From Elusimicrobia bacterium RIFOXYA2_FULL_47_53 (GTDB lineage Bacteria > Elusimicrobiota > Endomicrobiia > Endomicrobiales > XYA2-FULL-47-53), in assembly GCA_001800315.1 (NCBI GenBank), contig MGVE01000006.1, positions 62,001 through 126,000 of the forward strand: DNA of 64,000 nt, given 5' to 3'. The notes under the pieces are model-generated. The model worked only from the letters and a program-made list of their open reading frames with translations. It made no database searches and was not told where the DNA came from. Positions 8,152 through 17,045 of this stretch are shown piece after piece. Position 1 is the first letter of the stretch. The number at the start of each line of letters is the position of its first letter. A program made the position numbers and the translations under genes.

Positions 8152-9612
8152 TCAGGGAATCACTATTGTCTGTCCCGGCTTTAGGGATCCCTTTTCAATT
8201 TTGTCTTTGTTCGCGTCGTATATTTTAAGCCATTCGGATTTATTTCCGTAGTATTTTTCCGCAAGCAGCGGCAATGTTTCGCCGTCAAGCACCTTGTGGG
8301 TTTTCAGGCCCTGCTGTATGTATATTCTCCCAGGCACGGAAACTTTCTGCGCCGGCGCCGGCTGCTCCGCGATTTTATCAGGAGCGGCACGCAGCAGAGG
8401 AACCGCCGTTGTGCCGGCGGACAGAACGGCCTTACCGTTGCCTGCCGTTGACGAAGAGAGAACTACTTCGGCGGCGCTTGAAGGCCGCACATCGTAGTCC
8501 GATCTGGCAGCCGAAGAAGACACTGCCACAAGCCCGGAGTTGTCCAGCATTCCTGGCAGAACGGGATAAGACAAAGGTTTTATGTCCGGCTCCGCCGGTT
8601 TTTCAACCGGTTGGAGGACTTCACTTTCTTTGGGGACGGCCGCTGATTTTGTTTCGGCTTTACCGGTTTTCAGAAGCCCCGAAAACCGTGTGGTCAATGT
8701 AATATAATGAGTCCCGTTTGTCTTCTCTACTCCGTTGACCGGGAAATCTATTCCGTAATCCAAAGAAAATCTTTCTACATTGAGGCCCAGGCCGGCCGTC
8801 AGTTTATTGAACCTGGCATCCTTAAGAAACAAACCGAACCTTACGGCGAGCATATTGTTTAAAAGTATTTTTTCCGTACCCGCCGAAAAACTGCTTTTTT
8901 TGTTAACCATCCCGGCTTCCACGGCAAAGCTGAATCCCTGCTCGGCATAGCTTACGCCGGCGTAATCGCCCGGCTCAAGCTTATACGCCTCTTTTATTCC
9001 AAGGTCAGCCCCAAAAATATTGTGCCTGGTGTAAGATAGATTCATTGAATAGGGCAGTTTTACAAGTATGCCGGCGTCAAGATCAAAAGCGCTTTTAGAC
9101 TGTGCCGCGGCAAAGACCGGGTCTATGCGGGTGTAAGCGTCGGAACCGTATTTTATGCTTAAATATTTCACCGCTCCGCCGACGGACAGATAATTAAGCG
9201 GGCTTATGGCGCCCGCGACAACCCCGGATTCTTCCGAATAGGCACCGTCAAGCCTTATGCTTTTGTAGCCGGCTCCCGCGACCGCGCTCCCGGAAACCGG
9301 CAGGGCGAATGTAAATATGCCGTCTGAAATTGAGGATCTGTCGCTAAGGCCGTAAAATAGCCTGCCATAGGTTATTGAAAGCCGCGGGTCTTTAATACCG
9401 GAGAGGCCGGCGCTCTGAAGGAAAACAGAGCCCGGCTCGGGCAACAGCGGGGAATAAGTGTCCGCCATCGCGCGCGACCTGGCGCTCGCGGTGTTTTCCT
9501 CAAAAGCGCTGTAGGACGCCGAAGCGCAGGCGGCAACAACAGCCGCCGCGCATAAAATCCGCGTCATAAACCCGTACCTGGAGATAATGGCCTTCATAAT
9601 AATATTTGTCAT
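8152..9612 (-). CDS. PorV-like outer-membrane barrel with C-terminal LysM domain
   Basis: This is a 486-aa exported protein. After a signal peptide ending near 'SASYS', the mature part starts with 'ASARSRAMADTYSPLLPEPG', a degenerate form of the GARxxxMGxAfxA motif of PorV/PorQ/UPF0164 proteins. Alternating beta-strand sequence follows to about residue 310, then a low-complexity Ser/Pro/Ala linker (about 310-435) and a LysM motif ('HKVLDGETLPLLAEKYYG...LKPGQTIVIP', about 440-485). The domain order suggests an outer-membrane barrel tethered to peptidoglycan. The ATG at 9612 overlaps the upstream stop as ATGA and has GGTGG just before it; the downstream in-frame ATGs lack a binding site. The barrel call is by pattern; the LysM call is firm. 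Confidence 0.75.
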   Translation of the reverse strand: MTNIIMKAIISRYGFMTRILCAAAVVAACASASYSAFEENTASARSRAMADTYSPLLPEPGSVFLQSAGLSGIKDPRLSITYGRLFYGLSDRSSISDGIFTFALPVSGSAVAGAGYKSIRLDGAYSEESGVVAGAISPLNYLSVGGAVKYLSIKYGSDAYTRIDPVFAAAQSKSAFDLDAGILVKLPYSMNLSYTRHNIFGADLGIKEAYKLEPGDYAGVSYAEQGFSFAVEAGMVNKKSSFSAGTEKILLNNMLAVRFGLFLKDARFNKLTAGLGLNVERFSLDYGIDFPVNGVEKTNGTHYITLTTRFSGLLKTGKAETKSAAVPKESEVLQPVEKPAEPDIKPLSYPVLPGMLDNSGLVAVSSSAARSDYDVRPSSAAEVVLSSSTAGNGKAVLSAGTTAVPLLRAAPDKIAEQPAPAQKVSVPGRIYIQQGLKTHKVLDGETLPLLAEKYYGNKSEWLKIYDANKDKIEKGSLKPGQTIVIP

Positions 9613-12600
9613 CTTGCCACCACTACGGTGCCGTTATAAATCCTGTCTCCGCATCTTACCTGATAAATATATATTCCGGGCACAACCCTGTTTCCGGAAT
9701 CGTCCGTCCCCGGCCAAATGAGCCAGTAATCGGTTTTCGCCGACATTCTCGCGGCCCGGCTGCCGGAAAGCTCGTAAATATAGCCTTCAACGGGGTCAAG
9801 GCCCGGATTTTCAAATGTGTAGTTTAGTTCGTCGTTGACGCCGTCGCTGTTAGGCGTTATTATTTTTGGCCATACGGAAAGCGTGTTAAACTCGGTTGAC
9901 CTGGATACCGTCCGGAGCTGATACAACCCCGTATGCACGGAATCCACCGTTACCGAGCCGTCCGCGCTCTCGCCTCCCAGGAAAACCCACTCCACCCCGT
10001 TAAACCAAAAAACTCCGGTCGTCAGTGTTTCCGAGCCGGGGGCGCGGCGCTGACGCGCCGCGGAGAGCGCGGAATATTTAAACGAAAATTTCACGGATTT
10101 TGAAAATTTATAGCCCGGCAGTTCCCCCGACGCGCCAACGGCTTTGACCGAATAGGCAGCCAGCACCGAGCCTGTTTCAAGGTCGTTGTGCCTTTCAATA
10201 TTTAACTGCACCTCGGGGGAAATAGACTCAACGGGTATTTCCACCGTAAGCGACTTGTCGGCGGGGTACAAAAGATAAGTATTTTCGGAACCGGCTTTGA
10301 ATATTTTTGAAGGCTGGCTCTCGGTGCCCCAGGCGTTAAACGCCTTTACCATGTAAAAAAAACTTCTGCCGTACACATCATCGTCGGACCAGGAGAGCGT
10401 TGCCGCGCCAAGCGTGGCTGCAGCCGTCGCGGTGAAAAGGCTGTCAAAATCGTAAGATCTGTAAACCCTGTAGCCGGAAAGATTGCCGAGCGCCGTTCCG
10501 TCCTCGTTTTTCGTCACGGCTTCCCAGGAGAGAACCGCTTTTTTCTTATCGGCGCTGACCGCAATGGCAAACCCCGAAGGGGCGAGCGGTTTCGCGAATT
10601 CAACGACAACAAAACTTCTGTCGGCGGACTGCGCGGTGAGACTGTCCGTTCCGGCCGCGTAAACTCTCCAATAGTAAGTCGCGCCGATGACAAGGTCTTC
10701 GGTGAAGGTGTAGGCCGCCGAGGTTAAGGAGTTTATTTCGGTTCTTGAGGTGAAGTCCGGGCTTCTTGAATACCACAGCGAATAGGTCACGCCTTCTCCG
10801 GGGTCGGGATCGCTTGTTTGATTCCACAAAAGCTGCGGTTTTGTTGTTCCCACGGCCGCTTTGTCGGCAGGAGAGTTTAAACTGAAAGCCGCCGGCGCCT
10901 CGGCCAAAGCGTTTATATAAAAACTGAATGTCTGAGAGGAATTCCTCTCGTTGTTCCAGCTGTCAACGGCCCTGGCGTACCAGAAGTACTGAGCGTTTTC
11001 CTCCAGAGAGGAAAGCGCGTAATTCGCGGCCGTCAGCCCGGCGGAAGATATGGCGGCGGAGAAATCGGAATTCCGCGAATATATGAAAGTGTAGGTAAAA
11101 TTATCCGATTCCGGGTCGGAGGCCGCCTGCCAGGAAAGCAGGGGCGAAGCGGTGCTGATTATTCCCGAAGAGGACAGCAGGCTGAAGCTTGAAGGCGGCT
11201 GGTTGGCCGCGGTAAAATACCATGTTGAATTTGAAAACCGCTGGCCGCTTATCTGCGAAGCAGCGAGAACCTTCCAGTAATAGGTGGCCCCGTTCTCAAG
11301 ATTGGAAGTAAGAGAATATGAAGATACGCTTATTCCGGCAACCTGGGACTGAACCGAAAAATCCTGATAGGTGGAATAAAACAAAGTATAGGATGCCACA
11401 TAGTCGCCGGGATCGGGATCGCTCGTATCACCCCAGTCAAAAATGGGGTTCAGATAAGCCGATGCTGAGCTGTTGGCGGGAGCAACCAGCTCAAAAGCCG
11501 CCGGCGGTTCGGCTATAGCGTTGATAAATATTTTAAACGACTGGTTTGAGGCTCTGGTATTTGAAAGGTAATCGTAGGCCTCAACTTTCCAGTAGTATGT
11601 CGCGTTCTCGTTTAAGGGAGAGGCTGTATAACCGGTGTTGAGAAGTCCCGCGGAAGACGAGTATACCGAGAAATCCTGGGCGGTGGAAACAAAGATATTA
11701 TAGCGAACCGTATCGCCGTCGGGATCCACGGCGGTTTCCCAGGTAAATACCGGGGACTGGGTGCTTACAATTCCAGAGGAACTAAGTAAATTGAATGCCG
11801 AGGGCGGCGCCTCAACGGCATTGACAAAAAATGACCTGATAGCCGTGAAAGTGTCAAGCGGCGTAAGGTCTATGGCATGGACCTGCCAGTAGTAGGAAAC
11901 GGCTTCGCTAAGCTCCGGAAGTTTGTAGTAAGTTGCCCCTATGCCGTCAATGCGGTGGTACTCCGCGGCGTCTAAGAGCGTCGGGTCGCTGGAAGAATAA
12001 ATAACGGTATAACTGAAGCTGTCGCCGGGATCCGGGTCGGAACTCGCCTGCCAGGCAAGCGTCGGAGTGGATATTAAGACCATCTCGCCGTTCGCCGGAG
12101 CGGTCTGCGCGAAAGCGGCCGGCGCTTCGGGAGAAGCGTTTATCTCAAAAACTCCCGTTGAAGCGCTCTGGGTCTGCATGGAAGTAAAGTCAACGGAAAA
12201 TACTTTCCAGTAATAGGTCGCGTTCTCTATAAGGTTAAAAGTAACCTGATACTGAATATCCGCGACCGAAGGCACCGTCGTGGTCGTCTCCAGGGAAAAA
12301 TTCGGGTTTGTGGAAAAGAATACCGTGTAGGTTATAAGTTCATTGGGGTCCGGGTCGGTCGCGGCGGCCCACTGAAGGTTTGGTTGAAGCCCGCCGAAAA
12401 TCTGATTGTTTATGGGAGAAGCCAGAGCGCAGCTGGACGGAGGCTCGCTGGAAGCGTTTACGATAAACCTTCTGTCGGCCTGCGTTGGATAACTTAAAGA
12501 GTAAAGCCCCTCCGAATCCATGGCTTTGACTCTCCAGTAATAGGTTGTATTTTCGGATAAGGGCGGCGTTACCCAGGAATCCGACGCATGGCTGTCTTTC

Positions 12601-13247
12601 GTGATCTTGTTGACGAACAAAATATCGGTTGAAACTTCAATAGTGTAAGATGATATAAAATCGCCGTAGTTTGCGTCGCTGCTTCCGCAGGACGGCGCGC
12701 CCCAGGTCAGCGTCGGGGTTGAGGTATAAACTATCTGGCCGTACATCAGGTTATTTACATTTACATTGCCGGGATTGGTGTTATAGGGGGACGAGAACGG
12801 CTCGGGAGAAGAGGTGTCAAGGCCCGACCAGTTTATTCCGTCCGTGGACGACTTTACGGCGAAAAAGTAATTTACTCCGTCTACAAGCCCGGTAACGGTA
12901 AAATTCACGGGCTCGCCGCCGCCAACTCCGGAGGTTGAAACGGAAATATTATATGGCGCCGAATTAATTGATGAGTTTGAGTTCCAGTCGCCTTCCGAAA
13001 TAATCGGGGTATAGGTTGACATCCGGATGTTGTAAAACGCCGCGGCGGTGCTTGAGGCGGTATCATAGGGCGCGGTCCAGGAAAGAACCAGGTGCCTGAA
13101 ACCTCCGGACGCGATTTTCAGGTTTGTGACGGCATCAGGCGCGCCGTAGGACCGTGAAGCGGCAAAAATGGCGGCCAGCAGGAAAAGCCCGGCTCCCCTG
13201 GCGATTTCGCGCAATAATCCTGAGTGTTTTGCCTTATTTATGCCCAT
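9609..13247 (-). CDS. Large exported FN3-like repeat protein with gliding-motility-type C-terminal domain
   Basis: This is a 1212-aa secreted protein. It has an N-terminal signal ('GLFLLAAIFAASRSYGA'), one FN3 domain, then seven units of about 100 residues, each ending in a variant of 'ATYYWKVxAxD' and beginning with a 'P.L.W..ssDPD.gD...Y' segment. A further FN3 domain ('AVLSWEAV', about residue 900) follows, then a beta-rich region. The C-terminus 'ITPNSDGVNDELNYTF...IWPGTDDSGNRVVPGIYIY' resembles the CHU_C/FlgD-Ig type domains that end many cell-surface proteins of gliding or T9SS bacteria. No catalytic motif was seen. The start lacks a strong binding site (AAGGGG lies about 15 nt upstream). 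A structural adhesin or filament role is likely. Confidence 0.8.
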   Translation of the reverse strand: MGINKAKHSGLLREIARGAGLFLLAAIFAASRSYGAPDAVTNLKIASGGFRHLVLSWTAPYDTASSTAAAFYNIRMSTYTPIISEGDWNSNSSINSAPYNISVSTSGVGGGEPVNFTVTGLVDGVNYFFAVKSSTDGINWSGLDTSSPEPFSSPYNTNPGNVNVNNLMYGQIVYTSTPTLTWGAPSCGSSDANYGDFISSYTIEVSTDILFVNKITKDSHASDSWVTPPLSENTTYYWRVKAMDSEGLYSLSYPTQADRRFIVNASSEPPSSCALASPINNQIFGGLQPNLQWAAATDPDPNELITYTVFFSTNPNFSLETTTTVPSVADIQYQVTFNLIENATYYWKVFSVDFTSMQTQSASTGVFEINASPEAPAAFAQTAPANGEMVLISTPTLAWQASSDPDPGDSFSYTVIYSSSDPTLLDAAEYHRIDGIGATYYKLPELSEAVSYYWQVHAIDLTPLDTFTAIRSFFVNAVEAPPSAFNLLSSSGIVSTQSPVFTWETAVDPDGDTVRYNIFVSTAQDFSVYSSSAGLLNTGYTASPLNENATYYWKVEAYDYLSNTRASNQSFKIFINAIAEPPAAFELVAPANSSASAYLNPIFDWGDTSDPDPGDYVASYTLFYSTYQDFSVQSQVAGISVSSYSLTSNLENGATYYWKVLAASQISGQRFSNSTWYFTAANQPPSSFSLLSSSGIISTASPLLSWQAASDPESDNFTYTFIYSRNSDFSAAISSAGLTAANYALSSLEENAQYFWYARAVDSWNNERNSSQTFSFYINALAEAPAAFSLNSPADKAAVGTTKPQLLWNQTSDPDPGEGVTYSLWYSRSPDFTSRTEINSLTSAAYTFTEDLVIGATYYWRVYAAGTDSLTAQSADRSFVVVEFAKPLAPSGFAIAVSADKKKAVLSWEAVTKNEDGTALGNLSGYRVYRSYDFDSLFTATAAATLGAATLSWSDDDVYGRSFFYMVKAFNAWGTESQPSKIFKAGSENTYLLYPADKSLTVEIPVESISPEVQLNIERHNDLETGSVLAAYSVKAVGASGELPGYKFSKSVKFSFKYSALSAARQRRAPGSETLTTGVFWFNGVEWVFLGGESADGSVTVDSVHTGLYQLRTVSRSTEFNTLSVWPKIITPNSDGVNDELNYTFENPGLDPVEGYIYELSGSRAARMSAKTDYWLIWPGTDDSGNRVVPGIYIYQVRCGDRIYNGTVVVAR

Positions 13248-13267
13248 TTTTGGCGTTGCCGCCCCTT

Positions 13268-16200
13268 TTATTTCGTTTCGTTTTTATTTTTATCTCCGGT
13301 ATTTATTTCTATCACCGGCTGGTGCAGATTTCTCCAGAATTTAGACATAACCCGCGACAAGGCTATTTTGTCGGACTCCGAATCGCTTCTAAAGGCGTGG
13401 GCCGCGTCTGTAATTTCAGGAGGCAGAATGACCGTGTCGGAGGCCTCCATATTGACTGCCGACGGAACCGTTTCCGTTCTTCCGGATTTATCCAGCTCTT
13501 CTCTGAGCGATATGCTTTCGTCCACTTTTTTAAGAAACTCGCTCTGCAGCTCCTCATATTTTGTTCTTAATTTGGCAAGATCTTCCCTTCTGGCCTTAGC
13601 GTCGTTCTCTGTGTCTCTTATTCTGGCAAGCAGATCATTCTTCTCGGTATCCGTTAAGCCGTGCGTCGCGAGCCTTTTCTCAAGCTCTTCTCTTAAGGCC
13701 TTCTCGCGCGTCGCGGCGTCGTGCGTCTCGGCAAGCTGCCTGGCAAGCTCGCTGGCGGCTTTCTCTTTTTCCAAAAGGGACTTATTCCACTCCGAACGCT
13801 CCAGATTAAGCTGCTGTTCCAGAGCCGCGAGTTCATCCTGCATGCTCCTGCGAACCGCGGAAACCTCGTCTTTAAGAACTTTCGTAAGCTGCCATTTATC
13901 GTCTTCCAGCTTTGACAAATCCTGCCTGTATTTAGTCTCAAGCTCCTGCCTGAGCTGGCTTTCAAAAGTCGCGCGCGCGGCCCTTATCTGGGAAAGCTCC
14001 TCTTCCCTCTGGCTGATAATTTCCTTGAGCTCCTCTCTTTCCTCGCGGGCTCTCTGGTCTAAATTGAGAAAATCCTCGCGCGCCTTGTTCTCCGAATTGA
14101 GTTTCTCTATTTTCATTCTCTCTATCTCCCGGGCTCCGGAGGCTATTTCAGCTTTCATGCCCGCTATGCTTTCCTTGAGCTGCGCGGCGGACGAGGCAAA
14201 GGCTTTTTCCTTCTCGGCCAGAAGAGCGTCTTTCCTGAGGATTTCGTTTTTGCCGTTTTCGGCGGCTTCCCTGGCGCTTCTTTCGGCGGTTTCCAGTTTC
14301 TGCTGAATTCTTGAAATCTCTTCTTTGTGAAGCGATTCTCTGCGTTCTATTTCCAGCGCGTTGTCCTTGAGTTTGAACGCGAGCTCGTTTCTTGACTTCT
14401 CCATTTCCTGTCTGTGAGCTGCCGCGTCGGCGGAATGTTTTTTTACTTCGTTTTCAAGGTTCTGCCTGATAAATTCCGCCGCCCTCTTTTCATCCGCAAG
14501 TTTTTCCTGGGCCGCCTTCAGAGCCTTATCGGACTCGGAAACCGCAAGGAGTTTTTCTTCCCTGAGAGCCGCTATCTGGGCGTCTTTCTCGCGCAGAAGC
14601 CTTTCTCTTTCTTCTTTAAGGTTTAATATCTGCCCTTTTATGGATTCAATTTCTTTTGAGTGCGCCGCGCCCAACAGGGCCTTTTCCTGCTCGGCGGCGG
14701 ACTTTACTGAAGCTAATTCCTTTAAGGCCTCTTCCAGCCTGCGGCCGTTACTGAGAATGGCTGCGGCCTGCTCGCTGTTTTTGTTTTTTAATTCAGCAAG
14801 CGAGTTTTCGTACTGGCCGAGCGCCAGCTTTAAGCCCCGTTCCTTTTCAACAAGCTGAGAAACGGCTTCTTCCTTTTCGGCCAATTTTGCCTTAAAAGCG
14901 TTGAGCGAGGCCAGGTGCTCATTTTCTTTCTGAGCCAGGCGGGCGGCCGCTGATTTTTCATTTTCAGCCGAGCGCTCGCGTTCTTTTACAAGCTCCTGGT
15001 TTTTGGCGTCAAGCAGAACCTGAGCCTGAGCGGCTTTGCCCTCAAGGGCATTCTCTTTAACCTTAAATTCCATTTCCTTTTCCCTGAAACTCTTTATGTC
15101 TCTGTCCCTGGATTCAATCTGCGAGGACAGCCAGGCGATTTTTGACTCTTTCTCAAGCAGCGCCTCTTTGGCCGCGTCAAGCCTGGCGACCAGCTCGCTT
15201 TCCCTGTTTTTTAACGCTCTTTCCTTCTCGTGCCACGCTCTTATTTCGTTGTCGCGCGCTCCTATCTGAGCATTAAGATTTTTGATCTCGCCCTCTTTCT
15301 GGGCTATCACCTGGGCAAGCGCCCTTTCTTTTTCCGCGTACATGTCTTTCTCGCGGGCGAGCTCTCCGTTTTTAACCTCAATTCTGGAATTCATTTCGGA
15401 AAGTTTTTGCTCGTACCTGCCAGCCTCAAGCTTAAATTCTCTTTCCTTCTCGCGCCATGAAGAAATTTCCGACTCCTTCGCTTTTATGGCGTCAGCAAGC
15501 TGCGCGCGTTCCAGCTCAAACTGTTTCTGCGCGTGGGCCGAGGCCGCGCGGCCGGATTCCAGAGCCGCCGCGGAGGCGCTGATTTTTTCCTCAAGGTCGC
15601 GCAGTTTATGCTCGTACCTGAAAATGGTTGTCTTGTACTCGCGCTCCTTTTCCAGAAGCCCCTTTATCTCGCCGTCTTTCTCCTGCAGTTTGGAATTAAC
15701 CGCGGCGATCCCGGAGTTGAACTCGGTTTCCTTCTGCGATATCTCGCGCAGGGTTTCCTGTTCCTTGGCTTTAAGCCTCTCCTCGTGCATCCTTGCCAGC
15801 GACGACAACTCCATATCCTTTTTGTCTATCGCCTGCTTTAATTCTGTTTCTTTTTCCCTGGCGGCATTTTTAACAAGGTTAAGCTCTTCTTCTCTGGACC
15901 TGGTTGTGACTTCCCACTGCTGCCTTTCCCTCTGGGCCTGCTCTTTGACAAGGAGCATTTCCTTGAGCGTTTTTTCCTGCTCGGCCTTGGCTCTCGCCTG
16001 ATAAAGGGCGAACTGTGTTTTTAAAAGGAAGAACTCCTTTTCTTTGTTTTCAAACTGCGCCCCGATGCCTGATTTTTCCGCTCTCATTTTTTCCAGCAGC
16101 TGGCGCATCTGGTCAATTTTTTCTTTTTCCTGGCGGTTCTGCGTGACGATCATGGCCTGCTGGGCCTTGATGCCAAGGTACTCTTTGTCCCTGGCTTCCA

Positions 16201-17002
16201 GTTTGGCAAGAAGATTTTCTTTCTCCTGCTCTCTGACGGCGTTCATGTCCTTGAGCTCTCTTTTAAATGATTCTCTTTCGCTCTCGGCGTGAAGGATCCT
16301 TTTTTCAAGAGCATCGCGCTCCGAAGACAGAGCTTTTTCAAATTCTTTGTTGAGCTTACCTATCTCTTCATCTTTATTTTTCAGCGCCTGCGCCCAGCCG
16401 AGTTTCTCCTCATGCCAGCGCCTTTCCAGCTCTTTAAGACGCAGTTCAAAGTGGGTTTCAAGCTCTTTTTCCTGACCTTCCCGCTGGCTGAGCTGGGTGC
16501 GCAGCGTTTCAACCCAGGTCTGCCTCTCGGAGGCAAGCCTCTGCTCCATGTCCTTTATCTGCGATTCGTATTTTGTAATGGAATCCTGGAGTTCCTGTTC
16601 CCTTTTTTCGCGGCGCAGGCGATCCTGAATATCCTTTAGCGATTCTTCAACTTTTGAGGCCAGCGCTTCTTCTTCCTTGGCCCTGACTGTCTGGAGCAAA
16701 AGCTTCTCGCGCTCTTCCTGGAGCTGGCGCTGAAGCCCGGATATCTGAGCGTCCATCTGTTTGCGCATCTCTTCAAGTTCCGAAGAGCTGGCTCCGTGAG
16801 CCTCAACCTGAAGCTCGGACTGCGCGGCCTGTCTTTCCGGTGTTCTGACGGGAGGCATCATTGGAGCGGCCGTCGGAAATTTAGGCGCGGCCTTGGGCCC
16901 CGCCAGAGGGGGCAGGGGAAGTTTAGCGCCCTGATTTGGTTTCGGCGGAAATTTGCCCTGGGGGAGCGGCGGCGGCAGCTTCGGTTTCTTTTCGTCAGTC
17001 AT
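13268..17002 (-). CDS. Giant coiled-coil protein, 1244 aa, Pro-rich N-terminus
   Basis: The first 50 residues are a Pro/Lys-rich, probably disordered segment ('PPPLPQGKFPPKPNQG'). From about residue 65 to 1190 the sequence is almost unbroken heptad-like Glu/Lys/Ala/Leu coiled coil. There is no signal peptide or TM helix, so it is predicted cytoplasmic. It contains Trp-anchored units such as 'LGWAQALKNKDEEIGKL' and 'RQQWEVTTRSREEELNLVK', shared with the neighbouring coiled-coil proteins. AGGAGG lies just before the ATG. A rod of over 150 nm is possible if the coil is continuous. The partner and function are unknown; its place in the operon suggests a cytoplasmic scaffold for the FliF/FliG-like membrane protein. 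Confidence 0.8.
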   Translation of the reverse strand: MTDEKKPKLPPPLPQGKFPPKPNQGAKLPLPPLAGPKAAPKFPTAAPMMPPVRTPERQAAQSELQVEAHGASSSELEEMRKQMDAQISGLQRQLQEEREKLLLQTVRAKEEEALASKVEESLKDIQDRLRREKREQELQDSITKYESQIKDMEQRLASERQTWVETLRTQLSQREGQEKELETHFELRLKELERRWHEEKLGWAQALKNKDEEIGKLNKEFEKALSSERDALEKRILHAESERESFKRELKDMNAVREQEKENLLAKLEARDKEYLGIKAQQAMIVTQNRQEKEKIDQMRQLLEKMRAEKSGIGAQFENKEKEFFLLKTQFALYQARAKAEQEKTLKEMLLVKEQAQRERQQWEVTTRSREEELNLVKNAAREKETELKQAIDKKDMELSSLARMHEERLKAKEQETLREISQKETEFNSGIAAVNSKLQEKDGEIKGLLEKEREYKTTIFRYEHKLRDLEEKISASAAALESGRAASAHAQKQFELERAQLADAIKAKESEISSWREKEREFKLEAGRYEQKLSEMNSRIEVKNGELAREKDMYAEKERALAQVIAQKEGEIKNLNAQIGARDNEIRAWHEKERALKNRESELVARLDAAKEALLEKESKIAWLSSQIESRDRDIKSFREKEMEFKVKENALEGKAAQAQVLLDAKNQELVKERERSAENEKSAAARLAQKENEHLASLNAFKAKLAEKEEAVSQLVEKERGLKLALGQYENSLAELKNKNSEQAAAILSNGRRLEEALKELASVKSAAEQEKALLGAAHSKEIESIKGQILNLKEERERLLREKDAQIAALREEKLLAVSESDKALKAAQEKLADEKRAAEFIRQNLENEVKKHSADAAAHRQEMEKSRNELAFKLKDNALEIERRESLHKEEISRIQQKLETAERSAREAAENGKNEILRKDALLAEKEKAFASSAAQLKESIAGMKAEIASGAREIERMKIEKLNSENKAREDFLNLDQRAREEREELKEIISQREEELSQIRAARATFESQLRQELETKYRQDLSKLEDDKWQLTKVLKDEVSAVRRSMQDELAALEQQLNLERSEWNKSLLEKEKAASELARQLAETHDAATREKALREELEKRLATHGLTDTEKNDLLARIRDTENDAKARREDLAKLRTKYEELQSEFLKKVDESISLREELDKSGRTETVPSAVNMEASDTVILPPEITDAAHAFRSDSESDKIALSRVMSKFWRNLHQPVIEINTGDKNKNETK

Positions 17003-17045
17003 TTTCTTTTCCTCCTGTAGTTTTATATATTTTTATTACCTTTAC

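Noticed and set aside
13224-17020. Long plus-strand ORFs opposite the coiled-coil genes (for example 13224-14306, 360 aa)
   Set aside because: Their Ser/Phe/Leu-rich products are the antisense shadow of Glu/Lys-rich coiled-coil codons; no ribosome binding sites or domains.
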